Source: Mycolicibacterium porcinum (lineage in GTDB: Bacteria; Actinomycetota; Actinomycetes; Mycobacteriales; Mycobacteriaceae). From it: 64,000 nt of DNA. Positions 18,914 through 27,310 of this stretch are shown here, in pieces. The stretch covers positions 247,790 to 311,789 of the forward strand of contig MSTD01000002.1 of assembly GCA_001942045.1 (NCBI GenBank), read 5' to 3'. Position 1 is the stretch's first letter. Each line of letters begins with the position of its first letter. The position numbers were made by a program, and so were the translations under genes. The notes beneath the pieces are model-generated. The model ran no database searches, was not told the DNA's origin, and saw nothing but the letters and a program-made list of their open reading frames with translations.

Positions 18914-19654
18914 TCAGCGCGGCGGCCAGACCGGCGCCCCGAGTTCGCGGGAGATGGTGCGCGCGGTGTCCCGCAAGGCATCGATCGCTTCTGACTCCAG
19001 GGGCCAGCGGGCCGCGGGCACGACCAGGCCGACCGCGCCGACCGCCACCGCAGCGGTATCGAAAACCGGTGCCGCGGCCGAGCATTCGCCCAGCACCGCT
19101 TCCTCCACCTCGGTTGCGATACCGGAGGTGTGCACGTGCGCGAGCTGATCGGCAAATACCTCAGGAGCAGTGACCGTCTCACCGGTCATGCTGCGCAGCG
19201 ACGGTCCGGGCACATAGTCGGGCTGGAAGGCCAACAGCGCCTTGCCGAGGGCACTGGCGTGCGCGGGTATGACGATCCCGACCTCAGGCATCTGCCGGGT
19301 GCCGTCAGGCCGAGGTTCGTGTGCGACGACGACGACTTCGTCGAACAACAGCACACCCGTGCGCACTGCGCAGCCGGTCCGCCGGGCGAGGCTCTCAGCC
19401 CAGATCGTGACCCGGGAACGCAGCTCCAGGCTGTCGAGGTAGACGTTGCCCAAGCGCAGCGTCGCGGGCCCGAGCCGGTAGCGGCCGGAGTCCGCCTCCT
19501 GCTGCACCATCCCATGTGCGAGCAAGGTGCGGACCAGGCCGTGCACCGTCGACGGTGCGAGCTCGATCGCAGATGCGATCTCCCCCAAGCTCATCCGGCG
19601 CCCACCCTGCAACACCGTGAGGATACGCAGGGCTCGATCCACGGCCTGGATCAT
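18914..19654 (-). CDS. IclR-family transcriptional regulator of the dha operon
   Basis: 246 residues. The N-terminus is the typical IclR start MIQAVDRALRILTVLQGG followed by a winged helix (SLGEIASAIELAPSTVHGLVRTLLAHGM). The effector domain follows, with GIVIPAHASALGKALLA and AVGAVGLVVPA. AAAGGGG precedes the ATG at 19654. It is divergent from the MIP-dhaK-dhaL-dhaM operon, with inverted repeats between them. IclR-type regulators (GylR) control glycerol operons in Streptomyces, so control of this operon by glycerol or dihydroxyacetone is likely. Confidence 0.85.
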   Translation of the reverse strand: MIQAVDRALRILTVLQGGRRMSLGEIASAIELAPSTVHGLVRTLLAHGMVQQEADSGRYRLGPATLRLGNVYLDSLELRSRVTIWAESLARRTGCAVRTGVLLFDEVVVVAHEPRPDGTRQMPEVGIVIPAHASALGKALLAFQPDYVPGPSLRSMTGETVTAPEVFADQLAHVHTSGIATEVEEAVLGECSAAAPVFDTAAVAVGAVGLVVPAARWPLESEAIDALRDTARTISRELGAPVWPPR

Positions 19655-19714
19655 GTTGGCCCCTTTCACCGATCCTCTTGTGCTGCCCGAATCATAAGCG
19701 TATGTTCCAGATCA

Positions 19715-19750
19715 CATTCGACATTATCGAATGGCATCCGAGATTATCGA
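19715..19750. promoter_or_regulatory. Probable IclR operator
   Basis: A perfect inverted repeat CATTCGA-CATTA-TCGAATG spans 19715-19733. The half-element ATTATCGA recurs at 19723-19730 and 19743-19750, 20 bp apart (two helical turns). It lies between the IclR start (19654) and the MIP channel start (19768). The position suits autoregulation and control of the dha operon. Confidence 0.55.
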
Positions 19751-19767
19751 CTTCCAGGAGAGCGCCC

Positions 19768-20523
19768 ATGGACGAGCCCTCGATATTCCAGAAATTGGCC
19801 GCGGAGGCGTTCGGAACCGCCTTCCTGGTGTTCGTCGGCGTGGGTTCAGTCCCGGCAACGATCATCGTGAACGGAGACGCCCCGTTCACCATGGCCGACC
19901 TCGGGATGATCTCGCTGGCCTTCGCCACCGTCGTGGTCGCCACCGTCTACGCGCTCGGCCACATCTCGGGTAATCACATCAATCCCGCTGTCACGCTGGG
20001 CCTGGCGGTCACCGGCCAGTTCCCGTGGTCACGGGTCCCGGCCTATATCGCCGCTCAGGCCGTGGGGGCGACTGCCGGTGCCGCCGCCATCCTGGGCGTG
20101 CTCGGGACCGCGGCCCGCGATGCCGGACTGGGGATTGCGACCTACACCGGTGGCATCAGTCCGGTCCAGGCCTTTTTCGCCGAGTTCGTGGGTACGTTCA
20201 TTCTCGTGTTCACCGTTTTCGGCGTGATACACCGCAAGGCCACTGCCGGTTTCGCCGGTGTGGCGATCGGCCTCGTCGTATTCGCCGCGATCATCCCGGT
20301 GGCACCCACCACCGGCGCATCGATCAACCCGGCACGGACCTTCGGGCCCATGCTCGTCCAGCAACTCGCCGGGGGTTCTGTCTCCTGGAACCAACTGCCG
20401 GTGTATCTCGCCGCCGAGTTCCTCGCCGGCGCGGCGGCCGCGATCACCTATGTCGCCATCTCCCGCACCCGCGCCGACGCCCCCGCCGCCATTCCCACAG
20501 TCCAGACCACCACCGCAGCCTGA
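19768..20523 (+). CDS. MIP-family channel (aquaporin/glycerol facilitator)
   Basis: 251 residues, six membrane helices and both half-helix signatures: HINPAVTLG (N72-P73-A74) and SINPARTFGP (N187-P188-A189 with selectivity arginine R190). Classical glycerol facilitators have Asp after NPAR; this protein has Thr, which is closer to water channels. The context argues for polyol or dihydroxyacetone entry, because dhaK starts 9 bp after its stop. CCAGGAG at 19754-19760 precedes the ATG at 19768. Expression is probably controlled by the divergent IclR. Confidence 0.87.
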   Translation: MDEPSIFQKLAAEAFGTAFLVFVGVGSVPATIIVNGDAPFTMADLGMISLAFATVVVATVYALGHISGNHINPAVTLGLAVTGQFPWSRVPAYIAAQAVGATAGAAAILGVLGTAARDAGLGIATYTGGISPVQAFFAEFVGTFILVFTVFGVIHRKATAGFAGVAIGLVVFAAIIPVAPTTGASINPARTFGPMLVQQLAGGSVSWNQLPVYLAAEFLAGAAAAITYVAISRTRADAPAAIPTVQTTTAA

Positions 20524-20532
20524 GGACAACAC

Positions 20533-21531
20533 ATGAAGAAGCTCATCAACGATCCGGCCGATGTGATCAGTGAAGCGTTGCGCGGCATGGCCGTTGCCCA
20601 TCCCGAACTGCGTATCGACCACGCCAACCGCATCATCTACCGCCGTGAGGCACCGGTGCCGGGCAAGGTCGGCGTCATCTCCGGCGGCGGATCCGGGCAT
20701 GAACCCATGCACGGCGGCTTCGTCGGCCCCGGCATGCTCGACGCTGCCTGCGCCGGTGAGGTTTTCACCTCACCGGTACCCGACCAGATGCTGGAAGCGA
20801 CCAAGAACGTCGACAGCGGTGCCGGAGTTCTGCACATCGTCAAGAACTACACCGGCGATGTGATGAACTTCGAAATGGGTGCGGAACTGGCTGCCGCCGA
20901 AGGAATTACCGTCGAGTCCGTCGTCGTCGACGACGACGTCGCGGTCCAGGACAGCACCTTCACCGCCGGGCGTCGCGGCGTCGGCGCCACCGTGTTGGTG
21001 GAGAAGATCGCCGGCGCCGCTGCCGAGCAGGGCCGGTCGCTGGCCGAGGTCGCTGACGTGGCACGCCGGGTCAACGCGGCATCCCGCAGCATGGGCGTGG
21101 CCCTGACGTCGTGCACGGTTCCCGCAGTCGGACACCCCACCTTCGACCTGCCCGACAACGAGATCGAAGTCGGCATCGGCATCCACGGCGAGCCGGGGCG
21201 GCATCGGGTGCCGATACAGCCGGCACGCGCAGTCGCCGAGCTCATGGCCGAACCGATCCTGGCCGATCTCGACTTCTCCGGCGACGACGGCGTGATCCTG
21301 TTCGTCAACAGCATGGGTGGCACACCGCTGATCGAGTTGTACGTCATGTACGCAGAATTCACGGCCATCCTCGACAAGGCCGGCGTGCGGGTCGCCCGCT
21401 CACTGGTCGGCCCCTACATCACCAGCCTGGACATGGCCGGCTGCTCGGTCACCCTGTTGAAGGCCGACGACGACCTGTTGCGACTGTGGGATCACCCCGT
21501 GAATACACCGGCGCTGCGAAAGGGATGCTGA
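20533..21531 (+). CDS. dhaK: Dihydroxyacetone kinase subunit DhaK
   Basis: 332 residues. DhaK binds dihydroxyacetone covalently through a histidine, here H218 in EVGIGIHGEPGRH, at the same place as in E. coli. The substrate loop GGGSGHEPMHGGF is near residue 51. In the PTS-dependent form the phosphate comes from ADP bound to DhaL, recharged by DhaM, and both genes follow directly. The product is dihydroxyacetone phosphate for glycolysis. The gene lies 9 bp after the MIP channel and is followed by dhaL with 1 bp between. Confidence 0.95.
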   Translation: MKKLINDPADVISEALRGMAVAHPELRIDHANRIIYRREAPVPGKVGVISGGGSGHEPMHGGFVGPGMLDAACAGEVFTSPVPDQMLEATKNVDSGAGVLHIVKNYTGDVMNFEMGAELAAAEGITVESVVVDDDVAVQDSTFTAGRRGVGATVLVEKIAGAAAEQGRSLAEVADVARRVNAASRSMGVALTSCTVPAVGHPTFDLPDNEIEVGIGIHGEPGRHRVPIQPARAVAELMAEPILADLDFSGDDGVILFVNSMGGTPLIELYVMYAEFTAILDKAGVRVARSLVGPYITSLDMAGCSVTLLKADDDLLRLWDHPVNTPALRKGC

Positions 21532-21532
21532 T

Positions 21533-22168
21533 ATGGACCTGACAACACTGACCCGGTGGATCCGCGAGTATGCCCGGGCAATTTCTGAAAACGGGCAATA
21601 TCTCAGCGATCTCGACGCGGCGATCGGAGATGCCGACCATGGCATCAACATGGACCGCGGAATGACCGCGGTCCTTGCCGCACTCGACGAGACCACTCCC
21701 GCCGACATGGCCGCCCTGTGCAAACAGGTAGGCATGACGCTGGTGAAATCCGTTGGCGGCGCCAGCGGCCCGCTGTACGGCACATTCTTCCTGCGGATGG
21801 CACCCGCACTGGGGACCGCTGATTCGGTCAGTGACACGGACTTCGCCAAGGCATTGCGCGCCGGTGTGGACGGCGTGGTGCAGCGCGGTCGTGCCGAGAG
21901 CGGCGACAAGACCATGTTCGACGCGTTGGCACCGGCGATCGATGCACTGGACTCCGCCCTGTCCTCGGGCGCCGACCTTGCCCACGGACTGTCCGCCGCC
22001 TCAGCGGCCGCGGAAAAAGGGAGGGATGCAACCGAATCGATGGTGGCGCGCAAGGGCCGCGCCAGCTACCTCGGCCAGCGCAGCGTCGGGCACATCGATC
22101 CCGGTGCGACGTCGGCCGCGCTGCTGATCGCCGCCGCGGCGACGGTGACGGACGGAGGCACGGCATGA
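21533..22168 (+). CDS. dhaL: Dihydroxyacetone kinase subunit DhaL
   Basis: 211 residues, the usual length. The nucleotide-binding aspartates lie in LDAAIGDADHGINMDRG (about residues 28-44), and KSVGGASGPLYGTFF and GDKTMFDAL are also present. DhaL holds ADP/ATP as a cofactor and passes phosphate from DhaM to the DhaK-bound substrate. Its stop overlaps the dhaM start by 4 bp. The presence of a PTS-type DhaM shows this is the PTS kinase and not the ATP-dependent single-chain form. Confidence 0.94.
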   Translation: MDLTTLTRWIREYARAISENGQYLSDLDAAIGDADHGINMDRGMTAVLAALDETTPADMAALCKQVGMTLVKSVGGASGPLYGTFFLRMAPALGTADSVSDTDFAKALRAGVDGVVQRGRAESGDKTMFDALAPAIDALDSALSSGADLAHGLSAASAAAEKGRDATESMVARKGRASYLGQRSVGHIDPGATSAALLIAAAATVTDGGTA

Positions 22169-24594
22169 CCGTCGGCCTGGTCGTCGTATCCCACAGCCGG
22201 GCGCTGGCCCGGGCTGCAGTCGACCTTGCCCAGGAAATGGTGCACGGCACGCAGATTCAGATCACCATTGCCGCGGGGTTGGACGAAACCACCTTCGGCA
22301 CCGACGCATCGGACATTCTCGACGCCGTCAGCGCCGCGGACACCGGCGACGGCGCCGTGGTGTTGATGGACCTGGGCAGTGCGGTACTTTCGGCCGAACT
22401 CGCGATGGAACTGCTCGACGACGACGCCCGCACCCGCACCCTGCTGTGCCCCGCTCCCCTGGTGGAAGGTCTCGTGGTGGCCGCGGTCACGGCGGCCGGT
22501 GGTGCCTCTCCGGCCGAGGTCGCCGCCGAAGCATCGGGGGCCCTGGCCGGAAAGCTCACCCAGCTGGGGCCGGCGTCGCACGCCCCGACCACCGACGAGT
22601 CCGTCGAGACCGAGGGGCTCAGCGCGCGCTTCGTCGTCGCCAACCCGCACGGGCTGCACGCCCGGCCCGCGGCACGCCTCGTCAGCACTATCCGGGCCCA
22701 CGACGCGCATGTGGCTATCCGCAACCGCCGCACCGATTCGGCGTGGGTGGAGGCCGCCAGTCTGTCCAAGATCGCGACCCTCGGCGTGCGCTGCGGCGAT
22801 GAAGTAGACATACGGGTGTCAGGCCCCCGGGCCGCCGAGTCACTCGAGCACATCCTCGCGCTCGCGGCCCGCAACTTCGACGAGTCGGTGGCCGACGTCG
22901 CACCCGAACCTGTACCGACCCCAGCCCAGGCTCCGATCGGTGCAGCACCCGGCCTCGGTATCGGGCCCGCACGGCTGTCGAGACTGGCGACGATGGCGAT
23001 ACCGGACACGCCGGCCGACAATCCCCAGGCCGAATTGAGCCGCCTCGGCACCGCAATCACCGAAGCACGACGAAACATCACCGCCCTGCGGGCCAGGACC
23101 GCGCGCGAGGTCGGCGAAACCGAGGCGTCGATCTTCGACGCACACCAGTTGCTGCTCGACGACGAGGCGCTGACCGGTGCGGCCCGATCGCGGATTGACC
23201 AGGGCCACAACGCCGCCGCCGCATGGTCGGCCGCGGTCGCCGATCTGGCCGCCGAGTTCGCGGCCTTGTCGGACCCCTATCTGAAGGCCAGAGCCGAAGA
23301 TGTGCGCGCCGTCGGCGAGCAGGTACTACGAGCACTGCTCGGCAGTGCAGTCGGACCGGATACCGTCAGCGGCGTACTCGTCGCGGGCGACCTCACCCCC
23401 GGTGAGGCGGCCGAATTGGACCCGCAGCTGGTATCCGCGGTGCTACTGGCGTTCGGTAGCCCACACGCTCATAACGTGATCTTGCTGCGCGCCAAAGGCA
23501 TTCCGGTCGTCGTGGGCGCCGGCCCCACGGTGCTCGGCATTCCTGACGGCACCACGGTCGCCGTCGACGGTGGCAGTGGCGAGTTCATCGTCGACCCCAC
23601 CGGTGAGGTCCTGGAGGACTTCGAGGCCCGGGTCGAGAGGTCGGTGCAACGGCAACGCACCGCCCGCGCACGGGCCGCCGAACCTGCCGTCACCCGCGAC
23701 GGGGTCACGATCGGCGTCGGTGCGAACATCGCATCGGTCGACGATGCCAGGGCGGCCGCCGCCCAAGGAGCCGACTTCGCCGGTCTGATCCGCACCGAGT
23801 TCCTGTTTTTGGGCCGGCAGCAGGCTCCCGATGTCGACGAACAGCTCGCTGTGTACCGCAAGATCGCCGAATCGCTTGACGGTAAACGCATCACGCTGCG
23901 AACACTCGATGTGGGCGGAGACAAGCCACTAGAGTTTCTGCCCACCCCGGCCGAGCTCAACCCATACCTCGGGGTGCGCGGCATCCGGCTGTCACTGGCA
24001 CATCCCGAGTTGTTGTCAGACCAGCTCTTGGCCATCGCGCGGCTGGCCCACCAGACCCCGGTGAGCGTGATGTTCCCGATGGTCAGCACGCTCGACGAGT
24101 TGTTCGCCGCACGCCGCCTGCTCGACGCTGCGGTCGGGCGCGCCGGGTCCCGGCCGCCCACCGGGCTCCAGGTGGGCATGATGGTCGAAGTGCCTGCCGC
24201 AGCGTTGAAATCCGCGGCCTTCGCCCGCCATGTCGACTTCATGTCCATCGGCACAAACGATCTGACGCAGTACGCACTGGCCGCCGACCGAAACAACGAC
24301 GCAGTCGCCACCATCGGCGACAGCTTCGATCCGGGACTGCTGCGGCTGGTCGCAGAAACCTGCCGCGGCGCGGCGGGACAGGCCTCGGTGTCGGTGTGCG
24401 GCGAATTCGCCGGGGACGGCCGAGCCGCGGCGCTGCTCGTCGGCCTCGGGGTCGACGCATTGAGTGTCGCGCCCCCGGCCATTCCCGCGACCAAGGAAGC
24501 GGTCCGGGCCGTGGTCCGCGAACAGGCCCGACCAGTAGCCGATAAGGCCCTGGCCGCCGACAGTGCCTCAGCCGTGCGGGACCAGCTCGGCTGA
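22165..24594 (+). CDS. dhaM: DhaM phosphotransferase: EIIA(man-like)-HPr-Enzyme I fusion
   Basis: 809 residues with three phosphotransfer modules. Residues 1-135 are the mannose-type EIIA of DhaM with His10 (VVVSHSRALA). Residues 150-240 are HPr with His165 in PHGLHARPAA. From about 262 to the end is Enzyme I: swivel-domain histidine at about H436 in SPHAHNVILLRAKG, metal/PEP-binding MMVEVPAAALKSA and SIGTNDLTQYALAADRNND, and the Cys in SVCGEFAGD. All steps from PEP to DhaL are therefore in one chain. No separate ptsI or ptsH is in the window, so it may also power the EIIA and EIICB at 29-31 kb. Its stop abuts the convergent regulator. Confidence 0.93.
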   Translation: MTVGLVVVSHSRALARAAVDLAQEMVHGTQIQITIAAGLDETTFGTDASDILDAVSAADTGDGAVVLMDLGSAVLSAELAMELLDDDARTRTLLCPAPLVEGLVVAAVTAAGGASPAEVAAEASGALAGKLTQLGPASHAPTTDESVETEGLSARFVVANPHGLHARPAARLVSTIRAHDAHVAIRNRRTDSAWVEAASLSKIATLGVRCGDEVDIRVSGPRAAESLEHILALAARNFDESVADVAPEPVPTPAQAPIGAAPGLGIGPARLSRLATMAIPDTPADNPQAELSRLGTAITEARRNITALRARTAREVGETEASIFDAHQLLLDDEALTGAARSRIDQGHNAAAAWSAAVADLAAEFAALSDPYLKARAEDVRAVGEQVLRALLGSAVGPDTVSGVLVAGDLTPGEAAELDPQLVSAVLLAFGSPHAHNVILLRAKGIPVVVGAGPTVLGIPDGTTVAVDGGSGEFIVDPTGEVLEDFEARVERSVQRQRTARARAAEPAVTRDGVTIGVGANIASVDDARAAAAQGADFAGLIRTEFLFLGRQQAPDVDEQLAVYRKIAESLDGKRITLRTLDVGGDKPLEFLPTPAELNPYLGVRGIRLSLAHPELLSDQLLAIARLAHQTPVSVMFPMVSTLDELFAARRLLDAAVGRAGSRPPTGLQVGMMVEVPAAALKSAAFARHVDFMSIGTNDLTQYALAADRNNDAVATIGDSFDPGLLRLVAETCRGAAGQASVSVCGEFAGDGRAAALLVGLGVDALSVAPPAIPATKEAVRAVVREQARPVADKALAADSASAVRDQLG

Positions 24595-27213
24595 TCACCC
24601 CACCGGACCGAAGCGCGCCAGCCGGGCCAGGTGATCGCGGTCCTCCACCCCGAGCTTGGCGAACATGCGATAGAGATGCCCGTCGACGGTGCGCACCGAC
24701 AAGCACAGCGTGCCGGCGATCTGACGGTTGCTCATCCCGACGCCGACGAGGTTGGCGATCTCCCATTCGCGCTCGGTGAGCGGAAGGGGCCCGCCGGCGC
24801 AACACAAGGCGGGCGTCCGCGCCCCACTCTGACCCGACAGCCACAAGGCCCTGGCGGCAGACTCCAATTCCCCGCCCCGGCAACCGGTCTGGGCAAACTG
24901 CCGGGCCGCGTGGGCGGCCGCATCGGCGGCCAGTGCCAGCGCACCGATCGCCTCGAACCGGTCCGCGGCGGCGACGAGTTGCTCGGGATCATGCTGTGCC
25001 AGGCCGATGCTATGCGCGGCGATGGCCTCCGCCAGCCGGCCACCGAGGCAGCGCGCCAACTGCCGGATTCTGCGGTGGCCGGACGCTTCCCCGAATCGCA
25101 GTGAGGTGTGCAGCGCCCTGAGCTCGACTGCCGCCATACCGTGCGTCCTGGCGCACTGCGCCGCCTGAGCGGCGTGGGCGCCGGCCGATCTCGTGTCACC
25201 TTCGGCCGCCGCCGTCCAGGCCCTCGCCAACTCCAGCTCCGGCCGGAACACCTCGAGCGGTCCGACCGCGGCCGCCTCCGCGCGCAACAGCGCAGCGCCC
25301 GCGGCGGGAGCGTTGCCCCGCATCCCCTCGGCCTGGGCCAGCCACGCGGCGACCACCATGAGCCACCCCGGCGGGAGCCCATGCGGTGTCGCCCACACCG
25401 CGGCCTGCAGCTCTTCACACGCAGAAGGCAGGCAACCGCGGGCCAAGTCCACCCGCCCATTGAGCGCTGTGACGATGGCCTCGGCCTGCGGAGAACCGGC
25501 CGCCCGCACGGCGTAGCGTTCGCAGACCCGCTGCGCCCGCACCAGCTCCCCTTCTGCCACTGCCGCAGATACCTGCGCGAAGGCCAGCCAGTAACGCTGC
25601 GGTCCTGACTCGCAATCCTCGGCGGCCAGTTCACCCATCTGGCCGACGGCAGCGACCTCGTCCCAGCGCCCCGACAGGGCCAGCGCGCTCGAGCCGGCCA
25701 GTCCGGCCCAAACGTTGGCCGTCGGCAATGCCTCGGCACCGAGAATCTCGGTAGCCAGCGAGATCGCGCCGGCAAGTCCACCGGCGAAGAACGCGAAAAC
25801 CGCCTCCATCGCCACGATCAGTCCCAACATCTCCGGGCCGTGCACCTGCCGACGGACCAGGGCAAGCACGGCACGCGCGGCGTCCGGGCGTGCACATCCG
25901 AAGAACAGGTTGGAGGCCCGCAGGCAGCCCCACCGCGCCATCATCGGCTCGTCATCGGTGGGCGGCGTCGACCGAGCCAGCAGTTCCTCGGCCTGCTCGC
26001 CACGCCCCTGCCAGCTCACCGCGTCGGCCAGCACGAGCGCCGCAGGCACCCCGGCGCCATGATCCAGGGCGTACTGCGCCAGTTCTTCTCCCAGTGCCAG
26101 GTTGGACATGGTGACCGCACTGGCCGCCGCGTCGGCGATAGCGTCCGTATCCGCCGGACCGTTGCCGCCTGCCATGAATCTCGCCAGCTGGATACGTCCC
26201 CGTACGTCAGCGGACCCGACGTTGTTGGGCGCCGCCAGGTGTGCCCCCAACAGCGAGGCCAGCAGCGTATTGATCTGCCGGGAACGGGTTTTCGAGCATC
26301 GACTGCGGGCGACTTCGCCGATGATGGGGTGGCCCGGCTGCACAAGGGTGCAGGTGGCGTCGTTGAGCACCTGGATCGCGCCCCTGCGCTCCAGCCTGGC
26401 GATCGCGTCCACGTCGCAGGCTCCGACCAGCACATCCCAGTCGAGTACCTCCGCGGTGGAGACCACCTCCAGCACGTCCTGTTCGTCGGGGGTCACCGTG
26501 TCGAATCGGGACTCGATCAGGGCGTGCAGATCGGCACTCGCCCGCAGCTGCCCGCGCAACCGCCAGCTGCCCTGCTCGCAGACAAAGGCCGCATCGGCCA
26601 GGGCCGCGTTGAGCGCACCCCGGAGGTAGAGCGGACTTCCTGAGGAGAACCGGTGCAGTTCTGCGACCGCACGCGCGTCTACCTCACCGCCCAACACCGC
26701 CGCGGCCAACGCTCCGGTCTGCTCGCGCGTGAAGGGTTCGAGGTCCAACCGCAGTAGCAGTTGTTCCTTCCACAACGCGGTCACCGCATCGGATGAGGCC
26801 GCGCCGTTCCCGATGGTGACGATCAGTCTCGGCGCGCCGTGCACCGCCAACTGCTGGACCAACAGCGCCGACAACGGGTCCAGGTACTGCGCGTCATCGA
26901 CCACGATGACCAAGTCGGGATCGGAGGCCATCACCTCGTGCGCCACCGCGAGCATCACCGTCGGATCATGGGCGTCGGTCAGGGTCAGCGCATGACGAAA
27001 AGCCCCCAGTGGCACCGCCTGCGCGGTCTCGGTACCGAGCACGAACCGGACCGGGCAGCCGTCGGCCTCCAGGCCTTCGGCCAGCACCCGGGCCAGCGCC
27101 GATTTGCCCACTCCGGCTTTTCCGGCCAGCACCACCCCGCGGGAGCCGCCCCGCAGTGCCTGCGCGGCTTCACGCAGTTCGGCATCTCGTGCGACGAATG
27201 GCCAGTCCGGCAA
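24595..27213 (-). CDS. Large LuxR-type ATPase regulator (LAL/MalT-like)
   Basis: 872 residues. An N-terminal AAA/STAND ATPase has Walker A GKAGVGKSALA (about residues 31-41) and Walker B DLVIVVDDAQYLD (about 99-111). The middle 500 residues are Ala-rich helical repeats of TPR type. The C-terminal 65 residues are a LuxR/GerE helix-turn-helix (PLTEREWEIANLVGVGMSNR, TLCLSVRTVDGHL). LAL proteins activate sugar, antibiotic or catabolic operons on binding an inducer. The start is TTG because an in-frame stop lies close upstream; no better start is visible. It lies 97 bp after nagA on the same strand and converges with dhaM, so a role in amino-sugar or PTS control is likely. Confidence 0.8.
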   Translation of the reverse strand: MPDWPFVARDAELREAAQALRGGSRGVVLAGKAGVGKSALARVLAEGLEADGCPVRFVLGTETAQAVPLGAFRHALTLTDAHDPTVMLAVAHEVMASDPDLVIVVDDAQYLDPLSALLVQQLAVHGAPRLIVTIGNGAASSDAVTALWKEQLLLRLDLEPFTREQTGALAAAVLGGEVDARAVAELHRFSSGSPLYLRGALNAALADAAFVCEQGSWRLRGQLRASADLHALIESRFDTVTPDEQDVLEVVSTAEVLDWDVLVGACDVDAIARLERRGAIQVLNDATCTLVQPGHPIIGEVARSRCSKTRSRQINTLLASLLGAHLAAPNNVGSADVRGRIQLARFMAGGNGPADTDAIADAAASAVTMSNLALGEELAQYALDHGAGVPAALVLADAVSWQGRGEQAEELLARSTPPTDDEPMMARWGCLRASNLFFGCARPDAARAVLALVRRQVHGPEMLGLIVAMEAVFAFFAGGLAGAISLATEILGAEALPTANVWAGLAGSSALALSGRWDEVAAVGQMGELAAEDCESGPQRYWLAFAQVSAAVAEGELVRAQRVCERYAVRAAGSPQAEAIVTALNGRVDLARGCLPSACEELQAAVWATPHGLPPGWLMVVAAWLAQAEGMRGNAPAAGAALLRAEAAAVGPLEVFRPELELARAWTAAAEGDTRSAGAHAAQAAQCARTHGMAAVELRALHTSLRFGEASGHRRIRQLARCLGGRLAEAIAAHSIGLAQHDPEQLVAAADRFEAIGALALAADAAAHAARQFAQTGCRGGELESAARALWLSGQSGARTPALCCAGGPLPLTEREWEIANLVGVGMSNRQIAGTLCLSVRTVDGHLYRMFAKLGVEDRDHLARLARFGPVG

Positions 27214-27310
27214 GAACGACCCCCAGTGGTTCGCGGCTTACCTGGGTGACGGTACGCCGGTACAAGAATTCGTAACGGCTATTCACGGCCGCCGCAAACG
27301 AATGTTTGCC

